Origin: Nocardioides euryhalodurans
Lineage (GTDB): Bacteria; Actinomycetota; Actinomycetes; Propionibacteriales; Nocardioidaceae
DNA length: 64,000 bases
Direction of reading: 5' to 3'
NCBI RefSeq assembly: GCF_004564375.1
Contig: NZ_CP038267.1
Span: forward strand, 2,234,501-2,298,500
The position numbers and the translations under genes were made by a program. Below are positions 15,777 to 24,292 of the stretch, one piece after another; positions within the stretch are counted from its first letter, which is position 1, and the number at the start of each line of letters is the position of its first letter. A model generated the notes under the pieces. That model was not told where the DNA came from, made no database searches, and worked only from the letters and a program-made list of their open reading frames with translations.

Positions 15777-17963
15777 CTACGAGTCGGCCCTCACGAGATC
15801 CCGGTCCGCGCCTGCCTCGGGAACCTCACCAGTCGACGCCGGCTCTTCGCGGAAGCCGTACCGCTCCCACCACCGGCGCAGCGGGCCCGGCGCCCACCAG
15901 TTCCACTCGCCGAGCAGCTTCATCGTCGCGGGGACGAGGAGCGCCCGGACGACCGTCGCGTCGATGAGGAGCGCGACGAGCATGCCGACACCGATCATCT
16001 TCATGAAGAGCACGCCGCTGAAGGAGAAGGCCCCGATCACGACCGCGAGCAGTAGGGCGGCCGAGGTGATGATGCGCCCGGTCTTCTGGACGCCCATCGC
16101 GACGGCGGCGTCGTTGTCGCCCGTCCGGTCCCACTCCTCCCGGACCCGCGAGAGCAGGAAGACCTCGTAGTCCATCGAGAGGCCGAAGAGGATCGCCAGC
16201 ATCAGGATCGGGTTGGTCATGTCGAGGAAGCCCTGTGAGCTGAAGTCGAGCAGCCCCTCGAGGTTGCCGTCGCTGAAGATCCACGTGACCACCCCGAAGG
16301 ACGCCGTGATCGACAGCGCGTTCATCAGGATCGCCTTGACGGGGAGGACCAGCGAGCCGAAGGCGAGGAACAGCAGCACCATCATCACGACCACCACCAC
16401 GAGCGCCATCCACGGCAGGTGGTCGGAGACCGAGGCCCCGAGGTCGACGGTGTCGGCGGTCAGGCCGCCGACCAGCGACTCGCCGCTGGCGGGCTCGACG
16501 GCCCGGATGTCGACGACGGTGTCCTGCGATGCCTGGCTCTGCGAGGAGCCTTCCCAGCTGGCGCGCAGCATCGTGACGTCACCCTCGGCCGCGACCGGCT
16601 GGACGCCGGTGATGCCGTCGACCGCCGCGAGGTCGCGGGTGTACGCCACCACGTCCTGCTCGGCGGTGCCGTCGAGCACGACGGTGGCCGTCGAGGTCTC
16701 GGGACCGAAGTCGGTCGCCAGCTTCTCGGCCGCGACGTAGGCGTCGGAGTCCGGCGGCAGGATCCGGTGGTCGACCGAGCCCCACTTCACCCCGAGGAAC
16801 GGAGCGGCGAGGAAGAGCAGCCCGGCGGTGACCACCACGAGGACGGTCACCGGCCGGCGCATCACCGCGGCCGCGATCCGGGCCCAGGCCCCGTTGGCGT
16901 CGTCGACCCCCGCCCGCGCCCGGGCCCGGCGCATCACGCGTCCCTTGTCGATCCGCCGGCCCAGCAGCCGCAGCGTGGCGGGCAGCACGGTGAGGGCGGC
17001 CAGCATGGCGACGAGGACCGCCGCGATGCCGCCGTACCCCATCGAGCGCAGGAAGGCCTGCGGGAAGACCAGCAGCGACGACATGGCCGCGGCGACGGTG
17101 AGGCCGGAGAAGAGCACGGTCCGGCCCGCGGTGCGCATCGTGGTCGTGAGTGCCTCGGAGACACCGTCGGGATCGTCGACGGGTCGTTTCGCGAGCTCCT
17201 CGCGGAAGCGGCTGACGACGAAAAGGGCGTAGTCGATCGCCAGACCCATCCCGAGCAGGGTGATCACGTTGACCGAGAAGATCGAGACCTCGGTGAAGAG
17301 GGTGATCCCGCGGACGACGGCGAGGGCGCCGATCACGGCGAGCGCTCCGACGAGCACCGGCATCGAGGCGGCCACCAGGCTGCCGAAGATCAGGATCGCG
17401 AGGACGGCCACGACCGGGAGCGAGATCGTCTCGGCCCGCTGCAGGTCCTCCTCGGTCCGCTCGTTGACGTCGGCGTACGTCGCGAACACTCCTGCAACGT
17501 CGGTCTCGAGGCCCTCGGCGGCCAGCGTGGGCTCGAGCTCCTCGAAGCTCTCGAGGTAGTCGTCCTGGGTCTCGCCGGCGAGCGAGATCAGCACCTGGGC
17601 GGAGTGGCCGTCGGTGCTGACGAGCCCGGGGTCCTCGGCCGCGAACCACGGGACCACCTCGGTGGTGGTGTCCTCCGGGAGACCGGCCAGGGTCGCCTCG
17701 ACCCGCTCGCGGAACTCGGGGTCCTCGACGCGGAGGTCCTCGCTGGAGTAGATGGCGATCACGTCGACGCCCTGGTTGCCGAGCGCCTCGCGCTGCACGG
17801 CCAGCGACCGGGACGACTCGGTGTCCGGGTCGTCGAAGCCGCCCTGCGAGAGCGAGCCGAAGACCCCGGCGCCGTACACCCCCGCGGCCAGCGCCAGCGC
17901 CAGTCCGGCGAGGAGGACGGCCAACGGCCGACGGACCAGGATCCCGCTCCAGCGATCGAGCAT
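15777..17963 (-). CDS. MMPL/RND-family membrane transporter
   Basis: A 728-residue inner-membrane exporter of the MMPL family, typically moving lipids, siderophores or hydrophobic compounds using the proton gradient. Two similar halves are visible, each with one N-terminal helix, an outer domain and a helical bundle. First half: WSGILVRRPLAVLLAGLALA and the signature GLAIDYALFVVSRFREEL. Second half: VMRRPVTVLVVVTAGLLFLA and GLSMDYEVFLLSRVREEW. It ends with a short charged tail. The gene is divergent from a TetR regulator; the 84-bp gap holds a 15-bp palindrome and a nearby repeat that overlap its promoter region, so TetR repression is likely. The substrate is unknown. Confidence 0.92.
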   Translation of the reverse strand: MLDRWSGILVRRPLAVLLAGLALALAAGVYGAGVFGSLSQGGFDDPDTESSRSLAVQREALGNQGVDVIAIYSSEDLRVEDPEFRERVEATLAGLPEDTTTEVVPWFAAEDPGLVSTDGHSAQVLISLAGETQDDYLESFEELEPTLAAEGLETDVAGVFATYADVNERTEEDLQRAETISLPVVAVLAILIFGSLVAASMPVLVGALAVIGALAVVRGITLFTEVSIFSVNVITLLGMGLAIDYALFVVSRFREELAKRPVDDPDGVSEALTTTMRTAGRTVLFSGLTVAAAMSSLLVFPQAFLRSMGYGGIAAVLVAMLAALTVLPATLRLLGRRIDKGRVMRRARARAGVDDANGAWARIAAAVMRRPVTVLVVVTAGLLFLAAPFLGVKWGSVDHRILPPDSDAYVAAEKLATDFGPETSTATVVLDGTAEQDVVAYTRDLAAVDGITGVQPVAAEGDVTMLRASWEGSSQSQASQDTVVDIRAVEPASGESLVGGLTADTVDLGASVSDHLPWMALVVVVVMMVLLFLAFGSLVLPVKAILMNALSITASFGVVTWIFSDGNLEGLLDFSSQGFLDMTNPILMLAILFGLSMDYEVFLLSRVREEWDRTGDNDAAVAMGVQKTGRIITSAALLLAVVIGAFSFSGVLFMKMIGVGMLVALLIDATVVRALLVPATMKLLGEWNWWAPGPLRRWWERYGFREEPASTGEVPEAGADRDLVRADS

Positions 17964-17983
17964 CGAACTACCCCTTCAGGAAA

Positions 17984-18014
17984 GTGAACGGTGTTCACCG
18001 TAAACAGTGTAAAC
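17984..18014. promoter_or_regulatory. Probable TetR operator between mmpL and tetR
   Basis: GTGAACGGTGTTCAC (17984-17998) is a perfect 6-3-6 palindrome. It is followed directly by GTAAACAGTGTAAAC (18000-18014), a 6-3-6 direct repeat with the same period. It lies 20 bp before the mmpL start and about 35 bp before the tetR start, where one dimeric repressor could control both genes. Confidence 0.6.
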
Positions 18015-18047
18015 TCGCCGCGTCAAGACATTTCGGAGGTTTCAGTG

Positions 18048-18800
18048 GTGACGGACCAGACCATGACGCGGCGCCAGCGGCAGCGGGAGGCGACGCTCGA
18101 CGAGATCGTCGCGACCTCGCGGCAGCTGCTCTCGGCCGGCGAGGAGCTCTCCCTTCGCGCGATCGCGTCCCGGATGGGGCTCACCGCCCCGGCCCTCTAC
18201 CGCTACGTCGGCAGCTACCAGGAGCTGGTCGACGTGGTGGCCTACGAGATCGACAAGGCGGCGACCGACGAGTTCCGGGAGGCCGCGGCGACCCAGCCCG
18301 AGGACGACCCGCTCGCCCGGCTCATCTGTGCCTCGGTGGCGTTCCGTCGCTGGGGCCTGCGGGAGAAGGCGGAGTTCTCGCTGGTCTTCGCCAACCCGGT
18401 CGCCGACTCCCACTGCCATCGGCGCGAGGTGATCACCGCGTGGACCTCGGGGCTCTACATGCACTCGCTGCTCCTCGAGGTCTGGCAGCGGACCCACTAC
18501 GCCCATCCCGAGCTCGACGAGCTCCCCCCCGCGGTCGCCGAGGCGCTGCGCGACCCGATGTTCCCGGTCGACGTCGAGGACATCCCCGCCGACCACCGCG
18601 GCCTGATCTGGGTGTTCATGCAGGGCTGGGCCACTCTCTACGGCACCGTGGCGCTCGAGGTCTTCGGCCACATGGATCCGCGGATCATCACCAGCGGCGC
18701 GCTCTTCGCCGAGATGCTCGGCGGCTGGGTGCCCCGGCTCGGGGTCGAGGACCCCGACGGCCGCTACCGCGACCTGCTGCTGGCCGAGCTCGCCCGCTGA
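18048..18800 (+). CDS. TetR-family transcriptional regulator (WHG-type C-domain)
   Basis: A 250-residue repressor. The N-terminal helix-turn-helix is clear: EATLDEIVATSRQLL, then LSLRAIASRMGLTAPALYRY. The C-terminal ligand domain includes CASVAFRRWGLREKAEFSLV, resembling the WHG/TetR_C_33 type. The GTG at 18048 is chosen because GGAGGT lies seven bases upstream; another GTG sits at 18045. Divergent from the MMPL exporter with the palindromic site between them, so it probably controls the exporter and itself, with release by a ligand that the exporter may carry. Confidence 0.9.
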   Translation: MTDQTMTRRQRQREATLDEIVATSRQLLSAGEELSLRAIASRMGLTAPALYRYVGSYQELVDVVAYEIDKAATDEFREAAATQPEDDPLARLICASVAFRRWGLREKAEFSLVFANPVADSHCHRREVITAWTSGLYMHSLLLEVWQRTHYAHPELDELPPAVAEALRDPMFPVDVEDIPADHRGLIWVFMQGWATLYGTVALEVFGHMDPRIITSGALFAEMLGGWVPRLGVEDPDGRYRDLLLAELAR

Positions 18801-18804
18801 CCCC

Positions 18805-19533
18805 TCATCTCCGATAGTCCGCCAGGACCTCGTCCACCCACGCCGGTACCAGTCGGGTCGCCGGCCCGCGGCGTGACTCGTCGAAGTCGCTGGTGCCGTC
18901 ACTGGCGTCGAGGTTGAGCTCGAGAGTGGGCGTGCCGCGCGCCACGGCGTACTGCACGAAGGCCGCGGCCGGGTAGACCAGCCCGGAGGTGCCGATCGAG
19001 ACGAAGAGGTCGCAGTCCCACAGCGCCTCCTCGATCCGGTCCATCCCGTGCGGGACCTCGCCGAACCAGACGACGTCCGGGCGCAGCTCCCTCGTGCCGC
19101 AGTCCGGGCAGGCGGGGTGGTGACCCAGCGGGCCGATCCAGTCGTGGCGGGCGTCGCAGGCGGTGCACCACGCCGAACGGAGCCTGCCGTGCATGTGCAG
19201 CACCCGGCGGGACCCGGCTCGCTCGTGGAGGTCGTCGATGTTCTGGGTCACGACGAGCAGGTCGTCGCCGAGCGCCTCCTCGAGCCGGGCCAACGCCGAG
19301 TGGGCCGCGTTGGGTCCGACCCGGGCGAGCGCGGAGCGGCGCTCGTCGTAGAAACGGTGCACCAGCGCCGGGTCAGTGGCGTACGCCTCGGGCGTCGCGA
19401 CCTGCATTGGGTCGTGGCCCTCCCACAGCCCGTCGGCGTCGCGGAAGGTCGGCAACCCGCTCTCCGCGGAGATGCCGGCGCCGGTGAGGACGACGATGCG
19501 CGCCGGGGCAGGGCCGGCGGTCACTGGCTCCAA
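18805..19533 (-). CDS. cobB: NAD-dependent protein deacylase, sirtuin (CobB-like)
   Basis: Cytoplasmic NAD-dependent lysine deacylase. Seen: VVLTGAGISAESGLPTFRDA (NAD site), TQNIDDLH, catalytic His in VLHMHGRL, and four zinc Cys in CTAC and CPDC. FYDERR supplies the Tyr-x-x-Arg pair that in class III sirtuins such as E. coli CobB and SIRT5 binds succinyl or malonyl groups, so desuccinylation is likely. Start is uncertain: TTG at 19533 has GAGGAAG five bases upstream, GTG at 19524 is the shorter choice, and the frame stays open to 19581. It is convergent with the TetR gene, four bases apart. Confidence 0.9.
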   Translation of the reverse strand: MEPVTAGPAPARIVVLTGAGISAESGLPTFRDADGLWEGHDPMQVATPEAYATDPALVHRFYDERRSALARVGPNAAHSALARLEEALGDDLLVVTQNIDDLHERAGSRRVLHMHGRLRSAWCTACDARHDWIGPLGHHPACPDCGTRELRPDVVWFGEVPHGMDRIEEALWDCDLFVSIGTSGLVYPAAAFVQYAVARGTPTLELNLDASDGTSDFDESRRGPATRLVPAWVDEVLADYRR

Positions 19534-19638
19534 CGAGACTTCCTCGGTGCGTGTGTGGTGGACGTCTCCGGAAGACGCCACGCCTGCTGGGGGGACGATA
19601 TCGGGACCCCGACCCGGGCTTCCTGGTGATGGGTCCTG

Positions 19639-21372
19639 TCAGCCGCCGGGTGTCGGTGACTCCCCACGGGCACCGTCTGCTGGTCCCTCGGGGGCGTCGA
19701 GGTGCGCCTGCAGCGCGAGCAGGATGTTGCCGTGGACCTTGTCCGGGCCGAGGCGCTCGAGGACGTGGTCACGCTCGAGCAGCGCCCTGAACCCGGGCTT
19801 CACCCGCGCCAGGCGCAGCACGATCCCGGCGTCGTCGGTGAGGGTGATGATGTCGTCCAGCGTGGCGGAGCCCTGGGAGTCGACGAAGTCCATCCCGCCG
19901 CAGTCGAGCACGATCCCGGTCAGGTCGGGGGCCAGGTGGATGATCTCGCGGACCCGGTCCTCGAGGGCGTCCGAGGTGGCGAAGAACAGCCCGCCGTCCA
20001 TGCGCAGCACGACGACGCCGGGGACCTGCTCGTCATCCGGGTGCTCGCTGAGCTCACGGAACGCGGGGGTGCCGGGTTCGCGCGCCAGCACGGGGATGTG
20101 GGGTCGGGTCGCGACCGAGATGAGCCAGAAGATGGAGAGACCGACGCCGATCAGCACGCCCGAGAGGACGCCGAACACCAGGGTCCCCAGCAAGGCTGCC
20201 ATCGCGACCCAGAAGTCGAACCTCTGGACGCGCGCGAGCCGCCTGACCTCCGGGAAGTTCATCATCCCCATCACCACCGCCTCGGTGATGACGGCGGCCA
20301 GCACCGGTTTCGGCAGGTCGGAGAAGAGGGGAGCCAGCACGAGGAGGGTCAGCAGGACCCCGACCCCGGTGGTGAGGGAGGCCACCCCCGACCGGGCGCC
20401 GGCATGGTCGTTCAGCGAGCTCGCCGACAGGCTCGTCGAGACCGGCATGCCCTGGAACACCCCCGCTCCGGCGTTCGCCATCGCCTGCGCGACGGACTCC
20501 TGGTCGATGTCGATCGGGTAGCGGTGCCTGGCGGCGAACATCCGCGCGTCGCCCGCCGTCTGGGAGAACCCGATCAGCACCAGCGCGAAGGCCGCCAGCG
20601 CCCCGGTGCCTGCGTGCTCCCACATCAGCCCACCGTCGGGGACCACGAAGGACGGCAGCCCGCGCGGCACGTCTCCGACGAGTGCCACACCACGGTCCCC
20701 GAGGTCGAACAGCCAAGAGGCTGCCAGACCACCGACCACCAGGACCAGCGCTCCGGGCACCTGGGGTGCGACGACGCGGAGCCCGAAGATGACGACGAGG
20801 GAGATGACACCCACGACGAGCGTCGTCCGGTGGGTCTCGTCCACGCCGCCCAGCCACGACCAGAGCTCCCGCAGCGAGTTGGAGCCGCTGGCGTCGGTCC
20901 CGGTGAGCTTGGACAGCTCGCCGATGACCACGTCGATCGCGGCGCCGAACAGGAACCCGGTGACCACGGCACGTGACAGGAACTGCGCGATCCACCCTGC
21001 CTTGATCACCGCGAAGACCAGGAACAGGACTCCGGAGGCCAGGGTGATCCCCGCGACGAACGCCGCGACCTCCCTCTCGTCGGTGATGCCGGCGGCCAGC
21101 ACCGCGCTGGCGGCGACGGCCGCCAGGCCGGAGCTCGGCCCGACGGAGATCTGCCGGCTGGTCCCGAAGATCCCGTAGAGGATCGCTCCGGCAGCCGCCG
21201 CGTAGAGCCCGTTCTGGACCGGGATCCCGGCGATGTCGGCGTACCCGAGGTTCTTGGGGACGATCAGCGCCAGCACGGTGAGCCCGGCGATCAGGTCCCC
21301 ACGCAGCCAGCCACGGTCGTAGGACCGCACCCACCCCGCGATCGGGAGCAGCCCGGTCAACCGAGAGCTCAT
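19639..21372 (-). CDS. SulP-family anion transporter with STAS domain
   Basis: A 577-residue permease of the SulP/SLC26 family, which carries sulfate, bicarbonate or other anions across the cytoplasmic membrane. About 10-12 hydrophobic helices occupy residues 25-430, including the family-typical LIVPKNLGYADIAGIPVQNG and SVGPSSGLAAV. A cytoplasmic STAS domain follows (about 440-555) with VVVLRMDGGLFFATSDAL and VDSQGSATLDDI. ATG at 21372. No sulfate-assimilation or carbonic-anhydrase gene lies next to it, so the anion cannot be inferred from context. Confidence 0.92.
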   Translation of the reverse strand: MSSRLTGLLPIAGWVRSYDRGWLRGDLIAGLTVLALIVPKNLGYADIAGIPVQNGLYAAAAGAILYGIFGTSRQISVGPSSGLAAVAASAVLAAGITDEREVAAFVAGITLASGVLFLVFAVIKAGWIAQFLSRAVVTGFLFGAAIDVVIGELSKLTGTDASGSNSLRELWSWLGGVDETHRTTLVVGVISLVVIFGLRVVAPQVPGALVLVVGGLAASWLFDLGDRGVALVGDVPRGLPSFVVPDGGLMWEHAGTGALAAFALVLIGFSQTAGDARMFAARHRYPIDIDQESVAQAMANAGAGVFQGMPVSTSLSASSLNDHAGARSGVASLTTGVGVLLTLLVLAPLFSDLPKPVLAAVITEAVVMGMMNFPEVRRLARVQRFDFWVAMAALLGTLVFGVLSGVLIGVGLSIFWLISVATRPHIPVLAREPGTPAFRELSEHPDDEQVPGVVVLRMDGGLFFATSDALEDRVREIIHLAPDLTGIVLDCGGMDFVDSQGSATLDDIITLTDDAGIVLRLARVKPGFRALLERDHVLERLGPDKVHGNILLALQAHLDAPEGPADGARGESPTPGG

Positions 21373-21531
21373 GGGCCACCACCCCGTCGCGTCGTCGGTC
21401 CGAGGGTCACCCCGGCCCGACGGCCGGCTCGTCAGTCACCCTGGATCGTGCGGTTGCGTCCTGACGTCGGAGGCCGCACCACCACAGCCCTCCGCCTGCG
21501 GCCACTGTCCTGCGTCGCCCGGTGTCCCACG

Positions 21532-21879
21532 TCACCCGCGGAGCATGAGGTGGCGACGCCTGGACCGACGAGGGCTTCCAGCCGTCGGGACGGTCGCGGG
21601 GTGGCGGCCGGTGGCGCCCCGTCCCAGCACGTCGGGTCCGAGGTGGTCACGCAGCTCCTCCTTCGCCTGCTTGCGGACCAGCACCGGCACGAAGTCCCGG
21701 ACCGTGGCGTCGTCGAAGTGGGCCCACAGGCACTCCACGAGCGTGGTCACCTGGTCGATCGGCACCGACGGGAACTCGGCGCACAGCTCGAGCTCGACCG
21801 ATCTCATGACGGGCCCCTCGTCCACCCGAGCGCGCTGCCGAGGAGCTCGCGCACCCGCGTCGTCCAGCTCGATCGTCAT
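21532..21879 (-). CDS. Small three-helix-bundle protein, unknown role
   Basis: A 115-residue product. The central part (VMRSVELELCAEFPSVPIDQ, then CLWAHFDDATVRDFVPVLV) resembles the short actinobacterial three-helix-bundle dimerisation proteins, often seen beside stress or transport genes. The C-terminal tail is basic and probably disordered. The ATG at 21879 is chosen because GGAG precedes it by six bases; a GTG at 21894 is possible. It lies about 160 bp upstream of the SulP gene in the same orientation. Confidence 0.7.
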   Translation of the reverse strand: MTIELDDAGARAPRQRARVDEGPVMRSVELELCAEFPSVPIDQVTTLVECLWAHFDDATVRDFVPVLVRKQAKEELRDHLGPDVLGRGATGRHPATVPTAGSPRRSRRRHLMLRG

Positions 21880-22021
21880 GGCGTGCTCCGTCACCGCTCG
21901 GCTACGCAGACAACGATGAGCACGTCGTACCCGGGCCGCATCCTCCGGTACGGGTGACGCGAGGCGTGGTCGGGGTCACCCTCGAGCGCGGACCGTCGCT
22001 GGGCCGAGGAGCTGCAGCGGC

Positions 22022-22939
22022 TCAGTAGTACCAGGGGTAGGGCGACCAGTCCGGCTCGCGCTTCTCGAGGAACTGGTCGCGACCCTCCTGCGCCTCGTCG
22101 GTCATGTAGGCCAGCCGCGTCGTCTCCCCGGCGAAGAGCTGCTGGCCGACCAGACCGTCGTCGATCAGGTTGAAGGAGTACTTCAGCATCCGCTGCGCCG
22201 TCGGGGACTTGCCGTTGATCTTGCGGCCCCACTCCAGTGCCTCGGCCTCGAGCTCGGCGTGCGGCACGACCCGGTTGACCATGCCCATCCGGTGCGCGTC
22301 CTCGGCGGTGTAGACGTCGCCGAGGAAGAAGATCTCGCGGGCGAACTTCTGACCCACCTGACGGGCGAGGTACGCCGACCCGAACCCGCCGTCGAAGGAC
22401 CCGACGTCCGCGTCGGTCTGCTTGAACCGCGCGTGCTCGGCGCTCGCGATCGTCAGGTCGGAGACGACGTGGAGGCTGTGGCCGCCGCCGGCCGCCCAGC
22501 CGTTGACCAGGCAGACCACGACCTTGGGCATGAACCGGATCAGCCGCTGGCACTCCAGGATGTGGAGCCGGGCCATCTTCGCCTGGTCGACCGTGTCGGC
22601 CGTCTCGCCCTCGGCGTACTGGTAGCCCGCCCGCCCCCGGATCCGCTGGTCACCACCCGTGCAGAACGCCCACTTGTCGTTCCTGGCGCTCGGTCCGTTG
22701 CCGGTGAGCAGCACGCAGCCGACGTCGGCTGAGGTGCGGGCGTGCTCGAGGACCCGCAGCAGCTCGTCGACGGTGTGCGGCCGGAAGGCGTTGAGGACGT
22801 CGGGCCGGTCGAAGGCGATCCGCACCGTGCCGTGCGCCCGCGCCCGGTGGTAGGTGAGGTCGGTCAGGTCCTCGAAGCCCGGGACGTCGTCCCACTGGTC
22901 GGGGTCGAAGGTCTCCGACACGCCGTCGATCGCACTCAT
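22022..22939 (-). CDS. menB: 1,4-dihydroxy-2-naphthoyl-CoA synthase MenB
   Basis: Crotonase-fold enzyme closing the naphthoquinone ring in menaquinone synthesis. The 305 residues fit actinobacterial MenB. Seen: ITFDRPDV-like RIAFDRPDVLNAFRPHTVDE, KWAFCTGGDQRIRG, VNGWAAGGGHSLHVVSDLTI (oxyanion hole), DADVGSFDGGFGSAYLARQV, GQKFAREIFFLGD, and the C-terminal EKREPDWSPYPWYY that caps the neighbouring active site. ATG start. No other men gene is in the window; the next gene on this strand is a methyltransferase about 40 bp upstream, not recognisably MenG. Confidence 0.95.
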   Translation of the reverse strand: MSAIDGVSETFDPDQWDDVPGFEDLTDLTYHRARAHGTVRIAFDRPDVLNAFRPHTVDELLRVLEHARTSADVGCVLLTGNGPSARNDKWAFCTGGDQRIRGRAGYQYAEGETADTVDQAKMARLHILECQRLIRFMPKVVVCLVNGWAAGGGHSLHVVSDLTIASAEHARFKQTDADVGSFDGGFGSAYLARQVGQKFAREIFFLGDVYTAEDAHRMGMVNRVVPHAELEAEALEWGRKINGKSPTAQRMLKYSFNLIDDGLVGQQLFAGETTRLAYMTDEAQEGRDQFLEKREPDWSPYPWYY

Positions 22940-22977
22940 GCGGGCACGCTATCGGCCCGGTCGCCGGGGCCCGGACG

Positions 22978-23772
22978 TCAGGCCCGGCAGCGCACCTCGG
23001 CGTGGGGCACCAGGAACCAGCCGTCCTCGTCCTCGGCCCACTCCCGCCACGCCTCCGCGATCCGTCCCAGGTCCTCCTCGGCGGCCAGTCCGCGCTCGAG
23101 GGCCTGCCGGGCGAAGGCGGAGTGCTGGCTGCGCTCGGCCCACTGGTGCCCCCACCAGCGCCGCTCCTCCGGCGAGGCGAAGGACCAGATGCTCGCGCTG
23201 CAGGCCAGGTCGGTGAAGCCGGCGGCCCGGCACCACGCGCGCAGCCGGCGTCCGGCGTCGGGTTCGGCGTCGTTGCCGTGGGCGACGGCGCGGTAGACCC
23301 GGAGCCAGTCGTCGAGCCCGGCGGCGTCCGGCCACCACGTCATCGCGGCGTAGTCGGCGTCGCGCACGGCCACCACTCCCCCGGGCCGGCACACCCGGCG
23401 GAGCTCCTGCAGCGCCGCGACCGGGTCACTGAGGTGCTGCAGCACCTGGTGGGCGTGGACCACGTCGAACGAGCCGTCGGCGAAGGGCAGCCGGTAGCCG
23501 CTGGCGAGCGCGACCCTCACGTCCGCGGAGGCCTCGCGCGTGGCGCGCACCGCCTCCCACACCACGTCGACCCCCACCACCCTGCCGGGGTGGACCCGGT
23601 CGGTGATCTCGGCGGTGATGCTGCCGACGCCGCAGCCGACGTCGAGCACGGAGACCCCCGGCTGCAGGTCGGGCTCGAGGTAGGCCGCGGAGTTGGCGAT
23701 CGTGCGCGCCCCGTGGGCGCGCAGCACGCTCGCGTCGTGCCCGTGGCTGTAGACGTCGGTCCTCGTGGCCAT
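22978..23772 (-). CDS. SAM-dependent class I methyltransferase
   Basis: A 264-residue methyltransferase with the SAM motif VLDVGCGVGSIT, the acidic motif II VVGVDVVW, and FDVVHAHQVLQHLSDPVAAL followed by RVCRPGGVVAVRD (post-motif II), as in the Methyltransf_11 group. The ATG at 23772 gives MATRTDVYSHGHDASVL; an open frame further upstream looks non-coding. Its 3' end is about 40 bp from menB on the same strand, but the motifs do not single out demethylmenaquinone as substrate. Many related proteins methylate small molecules, so the substrate is left open. Confidence 0.88.
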   Translation of the reverse strand: MATRTDVYSHGHDASVLRAHGARTIANSAAYLEPDLQPGVSVLDVGCGVGSITAEITDRVHPGRVVGVDVVWEAVRATREASADVRVALASGYRLPFADGSFDVVHAHQVLQHLSDPVAALQELRRVCRPGGVVAVRDADYAAMTWWPDAAGLDDWLRVYRAVAHGNDAEPDAGRRLRAWCRAAGFTDLACSASIWSFASPEERRWWGHQWAERSQHSAFARQALERGLAAEEDLGRIAEAWREWAEDEDGWFLVPHAEVRCRA

Positions 23773-23830
23773 GTCCGCCACGCTACCCAGCCTCTGGCGT
23801 CGCCCCCGGGCGCGTGATGGGGTGTGAGAC

Positions 23831-24277
23831 ATGGCACTCACGGGAGAGTACGAGCCCAGCACGGCGGCCTGGGTCCGCAACCAGGTGGCGGCCTTCGAGG
23901 CCTCCGACGGCGCGAGGGCCAACACGCTGGCGTCCACCGGCGACCCGATCGTGGTCATCACCTCGGTCGGAGCCCGCAGCGGCAAGCTGCGCAAGAACCC
24001 GGTGATGCGGGTCGAGCACGAGGGCGCCTACCTCGCCGTGGCGTCCAAGGGCGGGTCCGACGACGACCCGGTCTGGGCCCACAACTTCCGCGCCCGTCCC
24101 GAGGTCGACCTCCAGGACGGCGCCGACAAGGCGACGTACGACGTGCGCGAGCTGGCGGACGGCCCGGAGCGCGACGTGTGGTGGGAACGCGCGGTCCGGA
24201 CCTGGCCGAGGTACGGGACCTACCAGCAGAAGACCGATCGACTGATCCCGCTCTTCCTCCTGGAACGCCGTTCGTGA
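23831..24277 (+). CDS. Deazaflavin (F420)-dependent nitroreductase-family protein
   Basis: A 148-residue protein of the Ddn/FDOR-A family. Members use reduced F420 to reduce quinones, nitro compounds or other substrates, often at the membrane. Seen: an N-terminal amphipathic helix (STAAWVRNQVAAFEAS), PIVVITSVGARSGKLRKNPV (cofactor-binding strand and basic loop), YLAVASKGGSDDDPVWAHNF and the closing KTDRLIPLFLLERR. Length is typical. The ATG at 23831 lies 58 bp from the divergent methyltransferase start. The MFS permease gene follows 15 bp downstream, suggesting a two-gene operon. Confidence 0.9.
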   Translation: MALTGEYEPSTAAWVRNQVAAFEASDGARANTLASTGDPIVVITSVGARSGKLRKNPVMRVEHEGAYLAVASKGGSDDDPVWAHNFRARPEVDLQDGADKATYDVRELADGPERDVWWERAVRTWPRYGTYQQKTDRLIPLFLLERRS

Positions 24278-24292
24278 CGTCATGATGTGCGG

